A stretch of DNA of 64,000 nt from Acidobacteriota bacterium (GTDB lineage: Bacteria > Acidobacteriota > Terriglobia > Terriglobales > SCQP01): assembly GCA_021789895.1 (NCBI GenBank), contig JAJYIU010000001.1, positions 1-64,000 on the forward strand, read 5' to 3'. Below, in pieces: positions 29,210 through 38,915 of this stretch (its first letter is position 1; each line of letters opens with the position of its first letter). The translations under genes and the position numbers were made by a program. A model generated the notes under the pieces. It made no database searches. It saw only the letters and a program-made list of their open reading frames with translations, and had not been told where the DNA came from.

Positions 29210-29446
29210 ATGAGCATGGATTCCGGGGTCATCCGGCAGGATTTGATGGCCCACGACGATGCCTACCGCCAGCTAGTTTCCCGCCACCACGAATTAGAAA
29301 GCCAGCTAGATAGATTAAAGCAGCGAAGATTCCTGACCGCCGACGAAGAGGCGGAGGAAATGCGCATCAAGAAGCTGAAGCTGCGAATTAAAGACGAAAT
29401 GGAGCAGAAGCTCCGGCGTCGCATGAGCGATGCCGCCGAAGCCTAA
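29210..29446 (+). CDS. YdcH-like (DUF465) small coiled-coil protein
   Basis: 78 residues. The ATG at 29210 is preceded by GGAGGG at 8-base spacing. The sequence has the DUF465 pattern: DAYRQLVSRHHELESQLDRL, then a LTADEEAEEMRIKKLKLRIKD helix. It is predicted to be a single long helical hairpin. The function of this family is unknown. An upstream in-frame start at 29120 lacks a ribosome site. Confidence 0.85.
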   Translation: MSMDSGVIRQDLMAHDDAYRQLVSRHHELESQLDRLKQRRFLTADEEAEEMRIKKLKLRIKDEMEQKLRRRMSDAAEA

Positions 29447-29549
29447 GCCGGCTGCATCTCCTAAAAGAAGCGAACACTGGCTGCGGGAGACGTGTGCGCG
29501 GCCACATCCGTTGCGCCGGTTTTCCCGTAAGCTGGAACCAGGGTCCACC

Positions 29550-29582
29550 GCAGCCTGCCGGAGGAGGGAGCGGGCAGGCGGT
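29550..29582 (+). promoter_or_regulatory. Hairpin with Shine-Dalgarno-like loop before the TonB receptor
   Basis: gcctgcc (29553-29559) pairs with ggcaggc (29573-29579), and the 13-base loop contains GGAGGAGGGAG. The receptor start lies 20 to 68 bases downstream. It may be a translational control element or chance. Confidence 0.3.
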
Positions 29583-29598
29583 CAATGCCGAGGGTGGA

Positions 29599-32124
29599 GT
29601 GCGTCCGGCAGCGGCGTGCGCGGACGGAATCCGCCACGGCGTCATCATGCTTTCAGCGCTAATTTTGCTGGGCTGGTTCGGGCAATTGGCAGGCCAGCCA
29701 CCGGCGCCTGGCAAGCCGTCGGTGCCGGCTAGGCAAGCCAATTCAACCGCCAAGACACCGGCGGCCCGGCCGGCCTGGCTGCAAGGCCGCGTGCGCGACG
29801 CCAATGGCCTGCCGGTCGCCGGCGCGGAAACCACATTGTGGGAAGGCCGGCGGAGCTGGCTGGCCTACACTTCGCGCGCCGGGGCGTTTCGCCTCGGCCC
29901 GTTGCCGGCCGGCGCGAGCCGGTTAATCGTGCAAAAAAACGGATTTTACCGCCTCAGCGTAGCGGTGCAGTTGCAACCGGGCTGGAATCGCGCCCACCTG
30001 AAATTGCTGCCGACGCACGAGCTGGAGCAGACGGTGCGGGTGGTTTCGCATCCCAGCCCGATCGAGCCCGAATCCCTGGCCAACAAGTTCACTTTAACGC
30101 AGCGAGACATACGTAACCTGCCGTACCCGACCAACCACGATTTGCAGCAGGCACTCGTAACGATTCCCGGGGTGCTGATGGATAACAGCGGGCAACTGCA
30201 CGTAGCCGGAGCGCGCCCGCAGGCGATCGCCTACAGCCTGGACGGCTTCGACATTTCCGACCCGGCGACGGGGCAACTGGATGCACGGCTGAACGTGGAC
30301 GCGGTGCGCAGCGTGCAGGTGCAAAGCGGGCGATTTGGAGCGCAGCATCCCTCCGCCGGAGCCGGAGTGTTGTCGCTGCACACGCTGACCGGCAGCAATC
30401 ACCTGCGCTTCGGAACTACAAATTTCCTGCCGGGAGTGAGCCTCCAGCAAGGGTTGCGCCTGGGCAACTGGTATCCGCGGTTTACGCTTTCCGGCCCGCT
30501 AGTGAAAAACCGCGCCTGGTTTGCCGACGCCCTGAGCTGGCAGCATACCCTTTCGCTGGTGACGCAACTGCCGCGCGGCCAGAACACCGGCGAGCAATGG
30601 AACGGCGACAACCTGTTCAGCACGCAGTATATGCTCACGCCGCGGCAGGAGCTGGAAGCCAACCTGCTTTTCAACTACACCAACGACAGTTATCTGGGAC
30701 TTTCGCCGTTCACGCCGCAATCGGCGACGATGAACGATCATGAGCGCCGCGGCTGGGCGGGCTTGAAAGACGAGATCACGCTGGGCGGCAACCTGATTGA
30801 CCTGGGCGTGGCCGACGACCTGGCGCACGTGACGGTTTCGCCGCTGGGGACGGCGGTTTACCAGTACACCCCGCAAGGCCCGCGGGGGAATTATTTTCAA
30901 ACCGTGCAGCAGACGGCTGGCCGCGAGCAGGCCATTGCCAACGTGTTTTTCGGCAGCCACCCGGGGTGGGGCGAGCATAATCTGCGCCTGGGCGGCGACT
31001 GGATGGCGCCGCGGCTGCGGCACCAGGCGCTGCGGCGCACGTTCGAGATCATCGGCGCGGGCGGGGCGCGGTTGCAAACCAGCAGTTTTCTCGGCCCGAA
31101 CAGCTTTCAGGCGAGCGACACGCTGGCCGGCTTCTACGCCGAAGACGCCTGGCAATTGACGCGCAGCCTGCGGGTGGAACCGGCGCTGCGCCTGGACCAC
31201 GACCGGCTGGCCAGCGGCGCGCTGCCCGCGCCCCGGCTGGCGCTGAATTACCTGCCCTGGGCGGACAATCGCACCAAGCTCTCGGCCGGTTGGGGAGTGT
31301 TCTACCAGCCGATCGCGCTGAACACCTACGGGCTGGCCTTCGATCAGCAGCGGCAGGACACGCTGTACGACTCCGCGGGGCAGGCGCAGACGCCGCCGTA
31401 CACCATCCAGTTCGCCCTGCCGGGCGAGAAGCTGAAAGAGCCGCGCTACTATACCGCCTACGCCGGGCTGCAGCAGGCATTGCCGGAGCGGATTTACCTG
31501 GGCCTGCGCTGGCTGCAGCGGCAGGAACGCGACGGGCTGGCCTACGAAAACCTTTCGCCCGCGGGGCCGACGGAATTTTTTCTGCTGCAGAACAACCGCC
31601 GCGACCATTACCACGCGCTGGAGCTGACGCTGCGCCGCAATTTCAAACGGGCGGCGCTGTTCGGCGACTACATACGCTCGCAGGCGACCACCAACGAGGC
31701 GATCACGAACAATTTGAGCACGGCGGTGTTTTCCCCGCAGGCGGGCGGGCCGCTACCCTGGGACGCGCCCAACCGGCTGCTGCTCTGGGGCTGGGCGCCG
31801 ACGCATGTCTGGAACATTCTCGGAAGCTGGTTTTTCGAAACCCGCTCCGGTTTTCCCTTCAGCGTTTACAATGCCCGCGAGCAACTGGTAGGCCCGCCGG
31901 GAAGAATGCGCTATCCGGCCTATCTGAGCCTGAACGCCGCCTTCGAGCGCCGGTTCCGGTTTCACCATCACGAATGGGCGCTGCGGCTGGCGGTGTTGAA
32001 TATCACCAACCATTACAATCCCGACGCGGTGATCGACAATATCGCCTCGCCCGGATTTCTCAGCTTTTCCGGCGGCATGGGACGGGTGTTTACGGGAAGG
32101 CTGCGGCTGGTGGGCCGGCATTAA
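29599..32124 (+). CDS. TonB-dependent receptor with carboxypeptidase-like regulatory domain
   Basis: About 841 residues. After a signal segment (VIMLSALILLGWFGQLAG) comes a carboxypeptidase-D regulatory-like domain (LQGRVRDANGLPVAGAETTLW to QPGWNRAHLKL). A plug follows with LQQALVTIPGVLMDNSG and SLDGFDISDPATGQ, then a long beta-barrel region ending in GMGRVFTGRLRLVG. Receptors of this Oar-like type are typical of Acidobacteriota and import large or carbohydrate ligands across the outer membrane. The ligand is unknown. The start is uncertain: GTG at 29599 (preceded by GAGG) gives a positively charged signal n-region; ATG at 29647 gives a shorter one without charge. Confidence 0.85.
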   Translation: MRPAAACADGIRHGVIMLSALILLGWFGQLAGQPPAPGKPSVPARQANSTAKTPAARPAWLQGRVRDANGLPVAGAETTLWEGRRSWLAYTSRAGAFRLGPLPAGASRLIVQKNGFYRLSVAVQLQPGWNRAHLKLLPTHELEQTVRVVSHPSPIEPESLANKFTLTQRDIRNLPYPTNHDLQQALVTIPGVLMDNSGQLHVAGARPQAIAYSLDGFDISDPATGQLDARLNVDAVRSVQVQSGRFGAQHPSAGAGVLSLHTLTGSNHLRFGTTNFLPGVSLQQGLRLGNWYPRFTLSGPLVKNRAWFADALSWQHTLSLVTQLPRGQNTGEQWNGDNLFSTQYMLTPRQELEANLLFNYTNDSYLGLSPFTPQSATMNDHERRGWAGLKDEITLGGNLIDLGVADDLAHVTVSPLGTAVYQYTPQGPRGNYFQTVQQTAGREQAIANVFFGSHPGWGEHNLRLGGDWMAPRLRHQALRRTFEIIGAGGARLQTSSFLGPNSFQASDTLAGFYAEDAWQLTRSLRVEPALRLDHDRLASGALPAPRLALNYLPWADNRTKLSAGWGVFYQPIALNTYGLAFDQQRQDTLYDSAGQAQTPPYTIQFALPGEKLKEPRYYTAYAGLQQALPERIYLGLRWLQRQERDGLAYENLSPAGPTEFFLLQNNRRDHYHALELTLRRNFKRAALFGDYIRSQATTNEAITNNLSTAVFSPQAGGPLPWDAPNRLLLWGWAPTHVWNILGSWFFETRSGFPFSVYNAREQLVGPPGRMRYPAYLSLNAAFERRFRFHHHEWALRLAVLNITNHYNPDAVIDNIASPGFLSFSGGMGRVFTGRLRLVGRH

Positions 32125-32160
32125 ACCGCGATCAGCCATCGGCTGAAAACCGCCGCGGTT
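32124..32160 (+). terminator. Bipartite hairpin after the TonB receptor
   Basis: aaccgcg (32124-32130) pairs with cgcggtt (32154-32160), enclosing cagcc/ggctg (32133-32137/32141-32145). It starts at the stop codon, but no T-run follows, so it may stabilise the 3' end rather than terminate. Confidence 0.4.
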
Positions 32161-32457
32161 GCAGTGGAATGTTTGCCAAGCCGCCGGCGGGTCTCCGGCA
32201 GGGCGGCCAATCCAAGATGGAAAGCCTGATGGTAAACTAGCGGCATGCGCGGGTGTTCTCCGCCAATACCGCAGCCTGTAGGTTGTTGTAGCCCCCGGGC
32301 CGGCGGGGGCGCCACGCATTGCGGCCACGCAATGCCGTAGCCTGGGCCCGTCGCCGGCCGGGAAACCGGCGCGCGGCCGCCCCTCCCGCCCGGTTTTCTC
32401 CCGCACGACGACCGGTTTTTCGCCATGGATTGGGGTTGCCCAAGGAGAAAGAGGACT
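32161..32457 (+). promoter_or_regulatory. G+C-rich structured leader of the sulfurtransferase gene
   Basis: Three hairpins lie in a row: 32291-32310 (gccccc/gggggc), 32316-32335 (gcattgcg/cgcaatgc, perfect 8 bp, loop gcca) and 32352-32371 (cgccgg/ccggcg). No open frame is supported. No known riboswitch is recognised. Confidence 0.4.
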
Positions 32458-33318
32458 ATGAATTACGCTCATCCGGAAGTTTTAGTCACGACCGAATGGG
32501 TCGAGCAGCACCGCCAGCAGGACCACGTGCGCCTGGTCGAGGTGGACGTGGACAGCAATGCGTTCCACGAAGGCCACATTCCCGGCGCGATTGCCTGGGC
32601 CTGGAACAGCCAGTTGTGCGACACCACACGGCGCGACATTCTCAGCCGCGAGGCCTTCGAGCAACTGATGTCGCAGTCGGGCATCGACAACGACACCACC
32701 GTGGTGCTCTACGGCGACAGCAACAACTGGTTCGCCGCCTGGGCCTTCTGGCAGATGAAAATCTACGGCCACCAGGACGCGCGGATTCTGAACGGGGGCC
32801 GGAAGAAATGGCTGGCGGAAGGGCGCGATCTGACGCGCGAGGAGGCGCATCCGAAGCCGGCGCACTATCGGGCGGCGAACGCTGACCTGAGCCTGCGCGC
32901 CTTCCTGCCGCAAGCTCAATCCGCCAGCCGCGAGCAGTGCGCCGCGCTGGTGGACGTGCGCAGCCCGCAGGAATTCAGCGGCGAGATTCTGGCGCCTCCC
33001 GGCCTGCCGGAAACCTGCCAGCGGGGCGGGCATATCCCCGGGGCGCGCAATATTCCGTGGAGCAAGGCCTGCAACGACGACGGCACCTTCAAATCGGCCG
33101 ACCAGCTCCGGGCGCTGTACGCCGCCGAAGGCGTTGACAACTCGCGCCCGGTGATCGCCTATTGCCGCATTGGCGAACGCTCCAGCCACACCTGGTTCGT
33201 GCTGCGCTACCTGCTCGGCTATGCCCAGGTGACCAATTACGACGGCTCGTGGACGGAATGGGGCAACCTGGTGGGCGCGCCGGTGGAAAAAGGCGCGGCC
33301 GCGGCGGGCCAGGCATGA
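32458..33318 (+). CDS. Two-domain rhodanese-type sulfurtransferase
   Basis: 286 residues. Tandem rhodanese domains: the N-terminal one is inactive (Asp in VVLYGDSNNWFAAW where Cys would be), and the C-terminal one has the active loop AYCRIGERSSHTWFVL. CRIGERS matches thiosulfate sulfurtransferases of the mycobacterial CysA2 type, rather than the CGSGVTA loop of mercaptopyruvate enzymes. It moves sulfane sulfur from thiosulfate to cyanide or thiols. The ATG at 32458 follows AAGGAGAAAGAGG. The stop overlaps the start of the next gene (ATGA). Confidence 0.92.
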   Translation: MNYAHPEVLVTTEWVEQHRQQDHVRLVEVDVDSNAFHEGHIPGAIAWAWNSQLCDTTRRDILSREAFEQLMSQSGIDNDTTVVLYGDSNNWFAAWAFWQMKIYGHQDARILNGGRKKWLAEGRDLTREEAHPKPAHYRAANADLSLRAFLPQAQSASREQCAALVDVRSPQEFSGEILAPPGLPETCQRGGHIPGARNIPWSKACNDDGTFKSADQLRALYAAEGVDNSRPVIAYCRIGERSSHTWFVLRYLLGYAQVTNYDGSWTEWGNLVGAPVEKGAAAAGQA

Positions 33319-33530
33319 AGGCCGAACATTACCGCGAACGGCGGCTGGAAGTCGCGGGCTGGCCGCTGCGCCTGACCAGCTATAAAATCGGCGACCTCTT
33401 CCATTGCCATGCCGATAACGTCTCGCCGGGCGCGAACGTGGCGCGCGCTTCCGCGCCCACCCAGGAGGAAGCCGAGCGGCGGGCGCTGGAAAAGGCGCAG
33501 GAACGGCTGGCAAGCACCCGCCGGCGGTAA
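33315..33530 (+). CDS. Small conserved-looking protein coupled to the sulfurtransferase
   Basis: 71 residues. The ATG overlaps the sulfurtransferase stop as ATGA, indicating translational coupling. The N-terminal half is beta-rich (RRLEVAGWPLRLTSYKIGDLFHC), with a His and a Cys in FHCHADN. The C-terminal half is a charged helix (EEAERRALEKAQERLA). I do not recognise the family. The context suggests a partner or regulator of the sulfurtransferase. Confidence 0.7.
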   Translation: MKAEHYRERRLEVAGWPLRLTSYKIGDLFHCHADNVSPGANVARASAPTQEEAERRALEKAQERLASTRRR

Positions 33531-33779
33531 GCAACGATCAAGCCGGCAGCCGTCGCGGCGCAATTGCTTCGGCACCAGCTTTTACGGCATGGCGATGGCG
33601 GAGTTGGGCGAGGGTGGGCGGCGCCAGTGGGAACGGGGGATTTTTTTCGCCGGGAAAAGTCTCGTGCAAGCATCCCGGGACTCGGCATTCAGGATGGTAT
33701 GGCAGCGCACGCTGGGGCGGACGCATTGACGAATTGCCGCCGATCCAGTAGCTTAGATGATTACCTTGCAGGATTTTGA

Positions 33780-36700
33780 ATGCAGCGATTGAAACTCCGC
33801 CTGGCGGCGGTGGTGGCACTGGCGGCGTTAGCCGCAGCCTGCGGCGGCAGTTCCTCACCGACCACAAACCACAAAACCCCGGTCACCGCGTTTTATATCA
33901 CCACGTTGATCGAGCCGGTTTCCATTACCAGTCCGCCCAACTCGAGCTTGTTTGCGCCGGCGTATTTTCCCGCGCCATCGGCGGTGGTGGGAGTGCCGTA
34001 CGCCTTCGCGCTAGAGACGAATGTGGGGGCAACCAACACCGGCACCCATACGCCGGTCACCTTCCAGGTTTATAACAGCAGCAATTGGCCGCCGGGGTTG
34101 AGCCTGACGCCCTCCGGGCTGATTGCGGGGACGCCGACGCAAGCCGGGGCGTACACCGTCGGGGTACAAGCCATTGACAGCACTTCGCCGACGCCGGTGG
34201 TGAGCCGGGTAGCGATGATACCGTTTTACATCGGCCAGCCGGGCGCGACTTTGACCCAGGTGGGGCAGAACGATCTGGGCGGGGCGGGGCAGAATGGCGA
34301 TGTCACGGTGCAAGGCCACCTGGCCTTTGTGGGCACGCTGGGGGCGGGCAGCCCGCTATCGGCTACGCCGAGCGCGGGCGGAGAATCCTGTCCGGCGACC
34401 GGGATCAAAGTCGTGGATTTGAGCCAGGCCGACGCGCCCAAGCTGTTGACCACGATTACGGGCACGTCCGGGGATGCGCAGCCGCAGGCGAAAGCGGCGA
34501 TGGTCACCAGCGCCGGTTTTCATAGCGGTTCGAGCGGTGACCTGCTGGCAGTGGCGGAAGCGCCGTGCGCGACCGGCAGCGGCGACAGCGGTGTCGCCGG
34601 CGGCGTGGCTTTGTATGACGTGACCAACCCCGCCAGCCCGGTGTTTCTGGGCCGCTGGACCGCCGATTTCGGCAGCGGCCTGGGGAGCAAAGCGTCGGGC
34701 TGGGTGTTGAGCAACCAGGGGGCCTTGAACGCCAATGGCACTACGGCCGTGCAAAAGACCATGACTGCCGGCGTGGATTCCGTGGCGATCGTAACCTCCG
34801 GCAGCAACATTTACGTGCTGGCCGCGGTTCCCGGCTCGGAATGGCTGAGCGGCGGCGCCGTCGGCGACCTGCGGGTCATTGACGTCACCAACCCGCAGAA
34901 CCCGACGGCGATCGGCAGTTGGAATTTGAGCCAGGCCGTGAATGGGCCGGTATTGACGGCGACGCCAAAGAACACCACCCCGACGCTGGCCGCCGATCTT
35001 GCCCAGGTCAGCCAGGATTGCGGCTCCAGCGGCACGGCCAGCAGCACCTGCAGCGACGATCTGACCCTCTTCCAGCAGGACGACATTTTTTTAGGCTCGG
35101 ATTTGCGCTATTTCCTCGATCAGATTCATACGGACACGGAAACGGTCAACCAGCAGCCGCAAACCTATGCCTATCTGGCCTACCGGGATGAAGGTGCCAT
35201 CGTGCTCGATGTCAGCGACCCCAAAGCCCTGGTGACGGCGACGCCGCAGCCAGCGGCCCTGGCGCATATCATTTACCCGGTTGCGGGCCCCTATACGGCC
35301 ACCACGAAGACGGTAACCGGATCGGTGTCTATCCCCGAGGGCAACACCCATAACGCGCTGCCGGTGGAAAATGGTAAGGCGCTGTTGATGACCGATCAGA
35401 TCTGCGCCTCGACCCAAACCACTTCCAATAACGTCACCAGCTTCACCAATCCCAGCACCGCAGTGGTCTGCGGCTTCAGCGTGCCGCTGACGGCGACGCA
35501 GGGGTGGGGCTTTTTGCGGCTCTACGACCTGACCGTTCCCTCCGAGCCGGTGGCGCAAGGCTATGCAATTACCGCGCAAAGCCAATCGAATCCGGCGCCG
35601 GACGACGGCATTTACACGGCGCAGGGCCTGGCCTGGAACGGCGATGCGACGCATCCGCACGCCTACGTGAGCTGGTTTTCGAACGGCGTGCTGGACGTGG
35701 ATTTCAGATCGCTCTCCACCCCCGCGGTGCTGGCGGCGTTCGTGCCGCCGGCAACGGCGGATCCGGAGGGCGGCAATCCCGACAAGAACAATCCCAGCCT
35801 GCCGCTGGTGTACGGCGTGGGCGCGTTCAATCAGAACGGGGAACATTACCTGGTGGCCAGCGACATCAATTCCGGCCTGTACGTGGTGCAGGAAACCGCG
35901 CCGCCGGCCTTTGCCATCGTCACCAGCAGCCTGCCGCCGGCCAACGCGGGCATTCCCTACAGCGCGCAGTTTGAGAGCGCGAACTCGGCCGGGGGAGTGT
36001 CCTACGGCCTGGAGGGCGGCGCCTTACCGCCGGGGTTGACGCTTTCCGCAGCCGGAAATCTCAGCGGCACGCCGACGACCGCAGGGAGTTATAACTTTAC
36101 CGTCCGGGCGCGGGACGCGAACGGGGATGCGACCGACGCGGCGTTCAGCCTGACGGTGACCAGCAATCTGGCGATTGTCAACTCCTCGAATTTCCCATTG
36201 GCGACGCTCAACGAAAGCTATACCGCGACGCTCCAGGCGGCCAACGGTACCTCGCCGTACACCTGGGCGGTCAGTTCCGGCAGCCTGCCGGCGGGCCTAT
36301 CGCTCTCGAGCGGCGGCACCCTCAGCGGCACGCCGACGCAAACCGGCACGAGTAATTTCGCCATCACCGCCACGGATTCGGCCAGTCCGGCCAATAGCGC
36401 TACCCAGAATTTCAGCCTGACCGTGGCGACGCTGGAGTATGCCAGCCCTTCCAGCCTGCCGGATGGAGGGCAGGATACGGCCGGCTACTCCTATGTACTG
36501 GCGGCGGCCAACGGCACCGGGCCATTTACCTTCGCGCTGGCGAACAGCACCACGCTGCCTCCGGGGCTGAGTCTCTCCTCGACCGGCGGCATTACCGGCA
36601 CGCCCACCACCGCGGGCACGTACACCTTCAGCATCACCATGACCGACGGCGACAGCCAGACCGCGACACAGCAGTTCACGCTGACGGTCGAGCCGTTCGC

Positions 36701-36977
36701 GATCTCGACGACTGCGCTGCCGGCGGGAACGGTCGGCACCGGCTACTACTTCCAGCTACAGCTCGCGAAAGTCGGTGGCTACACGATTGGCGCCTCGCCG
36801 TTCACTTATTCCGTGATCACCGGCTCGCTGCCGGGAGGGTTGAGCCTGGATTCATCCTCGGGGGTCATCACGGGCGTGCCCACGACTGCCGGCAGCTCAA
36901 CTTTTACCGTGCAGGTCAAAGATAATTCCGGCGCGACAACGCAGCAGACCTATACCCTGGTCATCAGCAGCAGTTAA
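33780..36977 (+). CDS. Lipoprotein with LVIVD propeller repeats and putative-Ig (He_PIG) domains
   Basis: 1065 residues. The signal peptide has the lipobox LAALAAACGG. One He_PIG-like domain lies at about residues 55-145 (SLTPSGLIAGTPTQAGAYTV). Residues about 150-720 carry LVIVD-type blades such as LRVIDVTNPQNPTAIGSW and GVALYDVTNPASPVFLG. Four further He_PIG domains of about 85 residues follow to the end, each with LPPGLSLS and a GTPTTAGTYTF-like motif. It is exported and membrane-anchored, probably outer surface. The function is unknown; the architecture suggests binding or scaffolding. The ATG at 33780 is preceded by AGG at 8 bases. Confidence 0.85.
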   Translation: MQRLKLRLAAVVALAALAAACGGSSSPTTNHKTPVTAFYITTLIEPVSITSPPNSSLFAPAYFPAPSAVVGVPYAFALETNVGATNTGTHTPVTFQVYNSSNWPPGLSLTPSGLIAGTPTQAGAYTVGVQAIDSTSPTPVVSRVAMIPFYIGQPGATLTQVGQNDLGGAGQNGDVTVQGHLAFVGTLGAGSPLSATPSAGGESCPATGIKVVDLSQADAPKLLTTITGTSGDAQPQAKAAMVTSAGFHSGSSGDLLAVAEAPCATGSGDSGVAGGVALYDVTNPASPVFLGRWTADFGSGLGSKASGWVLSNQGALNANGTTAVQKTMTAGVDSVAIVTSGSNIYVLAAVPGSEWLSGGAVGDLRVIDVTNPQNPTAIGSWNLSQAVNGPVLTATPKNTTPTLAADLAQVSQDCGSSGTASSTCSDDLTLFQQDDIFLGSDLRYFLDQIHTDTETVNQQPQTYAYLAYRDEGAIVLDVSDPKALVTATPQPAALAHIIYPVAGPYTATTKTVTGSVSIPEGNTHNALPVENGKALLMTDQICASTQTTSNNVTSFTNPSTAVVCGFSVPLTATQGWGFLRLYDLTVPSEPVAQGYAITAQSQSNPAPDDGIYTAQGLAWNGDATHPHAYVSWFSNGVLDVDFRSLSTPAVLAAFVPPATADPEGGNPDKNNPSLPLVYGVGAFNQNGEHYLVASDINSGLYVVQETAPPAFAIVTSSLPPANAGIPYSAQFESANSAGGVSYGLEGGALPPGLTLSAAGNLSGTPTTAGSYNFTVRARDANGDATDAAFSLTVTSNLAIVNSSNFPLATLNESYTATLQAANGTSPYTWAVSSGSLPAGLSLSSGGTLSGTPTQTGTSNFAITATDSASPANSATQNFSLTVATLEYASPSSLPDGGQDTAGYSYVLAAANGTGPFTFALANSTTLPPGLSLSSTGGITGTPTTAGTYTFSITMTDGDSQTATQQFTLTVEPFAISTTALPAGTVGTGYYFQLQLAKVGGYTIGASPFTYSVITGSLPGGLSLDSSSGVITGVPTTAGSSTFTVQVKDNSGATTQQTYTLVISSS

Positions 36978-37203
36978 ATTCAGGGCCAAAGGAATCCGGA
37001 TGGCGGCGGGCCGGGCGCCGCCCGGGCGGCGGCCTGGCGGGCCGTGGACGGCAGCCAAATCCGATGCCGGCCGGCGGTTTGACCTTTGCCGACATCCGCC
37101 GTAGTCTGAGAGCAAGCGGGCGCCCCGCCGGTTGCGTTGCAGCGGCTTTCCGTGCCAATGGCGCGGAATCAGGATCCCCGGGGCGCGGGAGGAACCAAAA
37201 CAC

Positions 37204-37500
37204 ATGGAAAAAACACCGCAAAACATTCAGGATTCCTTCTTAAACACGGCCCGCAAGGAAAAGCTCATCATCACGATTTACCTGTTGAGCGGGGTCAAGC
37301 TTTCCGGGCGAATTCGCAGTTTCGACAAATATTGCCTGGTGCTGGAGACCAGCAACCAGGAACAGTTGATTTTCAAGCACGCCATTTCCACCGTCATCAT
37401 TCAACGCAGCGCGCTGCGGGAGGCGCATCCGGAGGCGCGGCATGCGGCCGCGCCGGTGCCGGCGGCGGCTGCGTCCCTGGCCGCCGATGCGGAAAGTTGA
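37204..37500 (+). CDS. hfq: RNA chaperone Hfq
   Basis: 98 residues. Sm1 is [20 protein letters not shown] and Sm2 is [12 protein letters not shown], where FKH stands for the usual YKH. The proximal-face residues QNIQDSFLN are present near the N-terminus. Hfq hexamers pair small RNAs with mRNAs. The C-terminal tail is short and Ala/Pro-rich ([18 protein letters not shown]). GGGAGG lies 11 bases before the ATG. hflX follows after 27 bp, the same order as in Enterobacteria. Confidence 0.95.
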   Translation: MEKTPQNIQDSFLNTARKEKLIITIYLLSGVKLSGRIRSFDKYCLVLETSNQEQLIFKHAISTVIIQRSALREAHPEARHAAAPVPAAAASLAADAES

Positions 37501-37527
37501 TCCTCTTGCTGCGGCCGTAATCCATCC

Positions 37528-38850
37528 GTGAGCCGGCGCGCAATTTCATCTTCCACCTCCAACCGCGGTGCGGCCGCCGTGGCCGAGCGGGTGTATTTGC
37601 TCGGGGTGGAGTTCGAACGCCCTGCCGGCAATCCGCGCTGGGCGGTGGAAGAATCGCTGGCGGAGCTAGCCGAACTGGCGGCCAGCGCGGGCGGCGTGGT
37701 GGTGGGCCGACTGTCGCAGAGCCGGCCGGCGCCGGACGCGGCCAGCCTGATCGGACGCGGCAAAGTGCAGGAGCTGAAGGCGGCGCTGGCGGCGAGCGGG
37801 GCCGAGCTGGCGATCGTGGACCAGGACCTTTCGCCCACCCAGCAGCGCAACCTGGAACGGGCGCTGGAGTGCCGGGTCGTGGACCGCACCCAGCTCATTC
37901 TTGATATCTTCGCCCGGCATGCGCGCTCGCGCGAAGGCCAACTGCAGGTGGAACTGGCCATGCTGCGCTATCGCCTGCCGCGGCTGACCGGGCGGGGAGC
38001 GGAGATGTCGCGCCTGGGCGGCGGCATCGGTACCCGCGGCCCGGGGGAAACTCAACTGGAAAGCGACCGGCGGCGGCTGGAGCAGCGCATACGCAAGCTG
38101 GAATCGGCGCTGGATTCGGTGCGCGAGCAGCGCGGCCGCCAGCGCCGGAAGCGCGAAGCCGTGCCGCTGGCGACCGTGGCGCTGGTCGGCTATACCAATG
38201 CCGGCAAGAGCACGCTATTCAACCGCCTCACCGGCGCCCGGGTCGCCGCTTCGCCGCGCATGTTCGCCACCCTGGATCCCACCTTGCGCGGGCTGCGGCT
38301 TCCTTCCCGCCGCCGGGTGCTGCTCTCCGATACCGTGGGCTTTTTGCGCAACCTGCCGCACGGGCTCATCTCGGCCTTCCGCGCCACGCTGGAAGAGGTG
38401 CAGCGCGCCAGCCTGCTGCTGCTGGTGGTGGACGCCTCGTCACCGGACCGCGATTCCCACCTGGCGCAGGTCGAGCAGGTGCTGGGGGAGTTGCAGGTAG
38501 GCGGCTCGCCGCGGCTGGAGGTATGGAACAAAATTGACCGCCTCAGCCCGGCTGAGCGCGAAGCGCTGCGCGCCGGCGCCCCGGGGGAGGGGAAGATGGC
38601 GGAACGCATCGGGATCAGCGCGCTGAGCGGTGAAGGGCTGGCGGAATTGCTGGCCGTGATGGACGGCAAACTGCAGCTCGATCCGGTGAGCCGGGTGCGG
38701 CTGGAACTGCCCCACGCCGCCGGCCGGCTGCTGCACGCGCTCTATGCCGGCGGCGTGATCCATCATGCCGAAGCCGGCCCCGAATATGTGCGCGTCGAAG
38801 CCGACGTACCCGCCTCGCTGTTGCGGCAACTGCAGCCGTACCTGCGCTGA
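37528..38850 (+). CDS. hflX: Ribosome-associated GTPase HflX
   Basis: 440 residues. The N-terminal HflX domain contains LIGRGKVQEL and VVDRTQLILDIFARHARSREGQLQVELA; the glycine-rich GGGIGTRGPGETQLESDRR follows. The G domain has P-loop GYTNAGKSTLF, DTVGFL (G3) and NKIDRL (G4). HflX splits stalled 70S ribosomes after heat or antibiotic stress. The start is GTG at 37528. It probably forms an operon with hfq. It converges on ogt with 65 bp between. Confidence 0.95.
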   Translation: MSRRAISSSTSNRGAAAVAERVYLLGVEFERPAGNPRWAVEESLAELAELAASAGGVVVGRLSQSRPAPDAASLIGRGKVQELKAALAASGAELAIVDQDLSPTQQRNLERALECRVVDRTQLILDIFARHARSREGQLQVELAMLRYRLPRLTGRGAEMSRLGGGIGTRGPGETQLESDRRRLEQRIRKLESALDSVREQRGRQRRKREAVPLATVALVGYTNAGKSTLFNRLTGARVAASPRMFATLDPTLRGLRLPSRRRVLLSDTVGFLRNLPHGLISAFRATLEEVQRASLLLLVVDASSPDRDSHLAQVEQVLGELQVGGSPRLEVWNKIDRLSPAEREALRAGAPGEGKMAERIGISALSGEGLAELLAVMDGKLQLDPVSRVRLELPHAAGRLLHALYAGGVIHHAEAGPEYVRVEADVPASLLRQLQPYLR

Positions 38851-38915
38851 GCGGCGGACGCCATCAGCACTGAAGCATACGCCGAGGGAAGGCAGCTCAG
38901 GGTTCGGAATTCCGG

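Noticed and set aside
29447-29598. Possible cobalamin riboswitch before the TonB receptor
   Set aside because: The conserved B12 box and the other core segments cannot be found; only a generic hairpin is present.
37590-37625. gagttcgaacgcc as a tRNA T-loop
   Set aside because: It lies inside hflX coding sequence, with no acceptor or anticodon stems.
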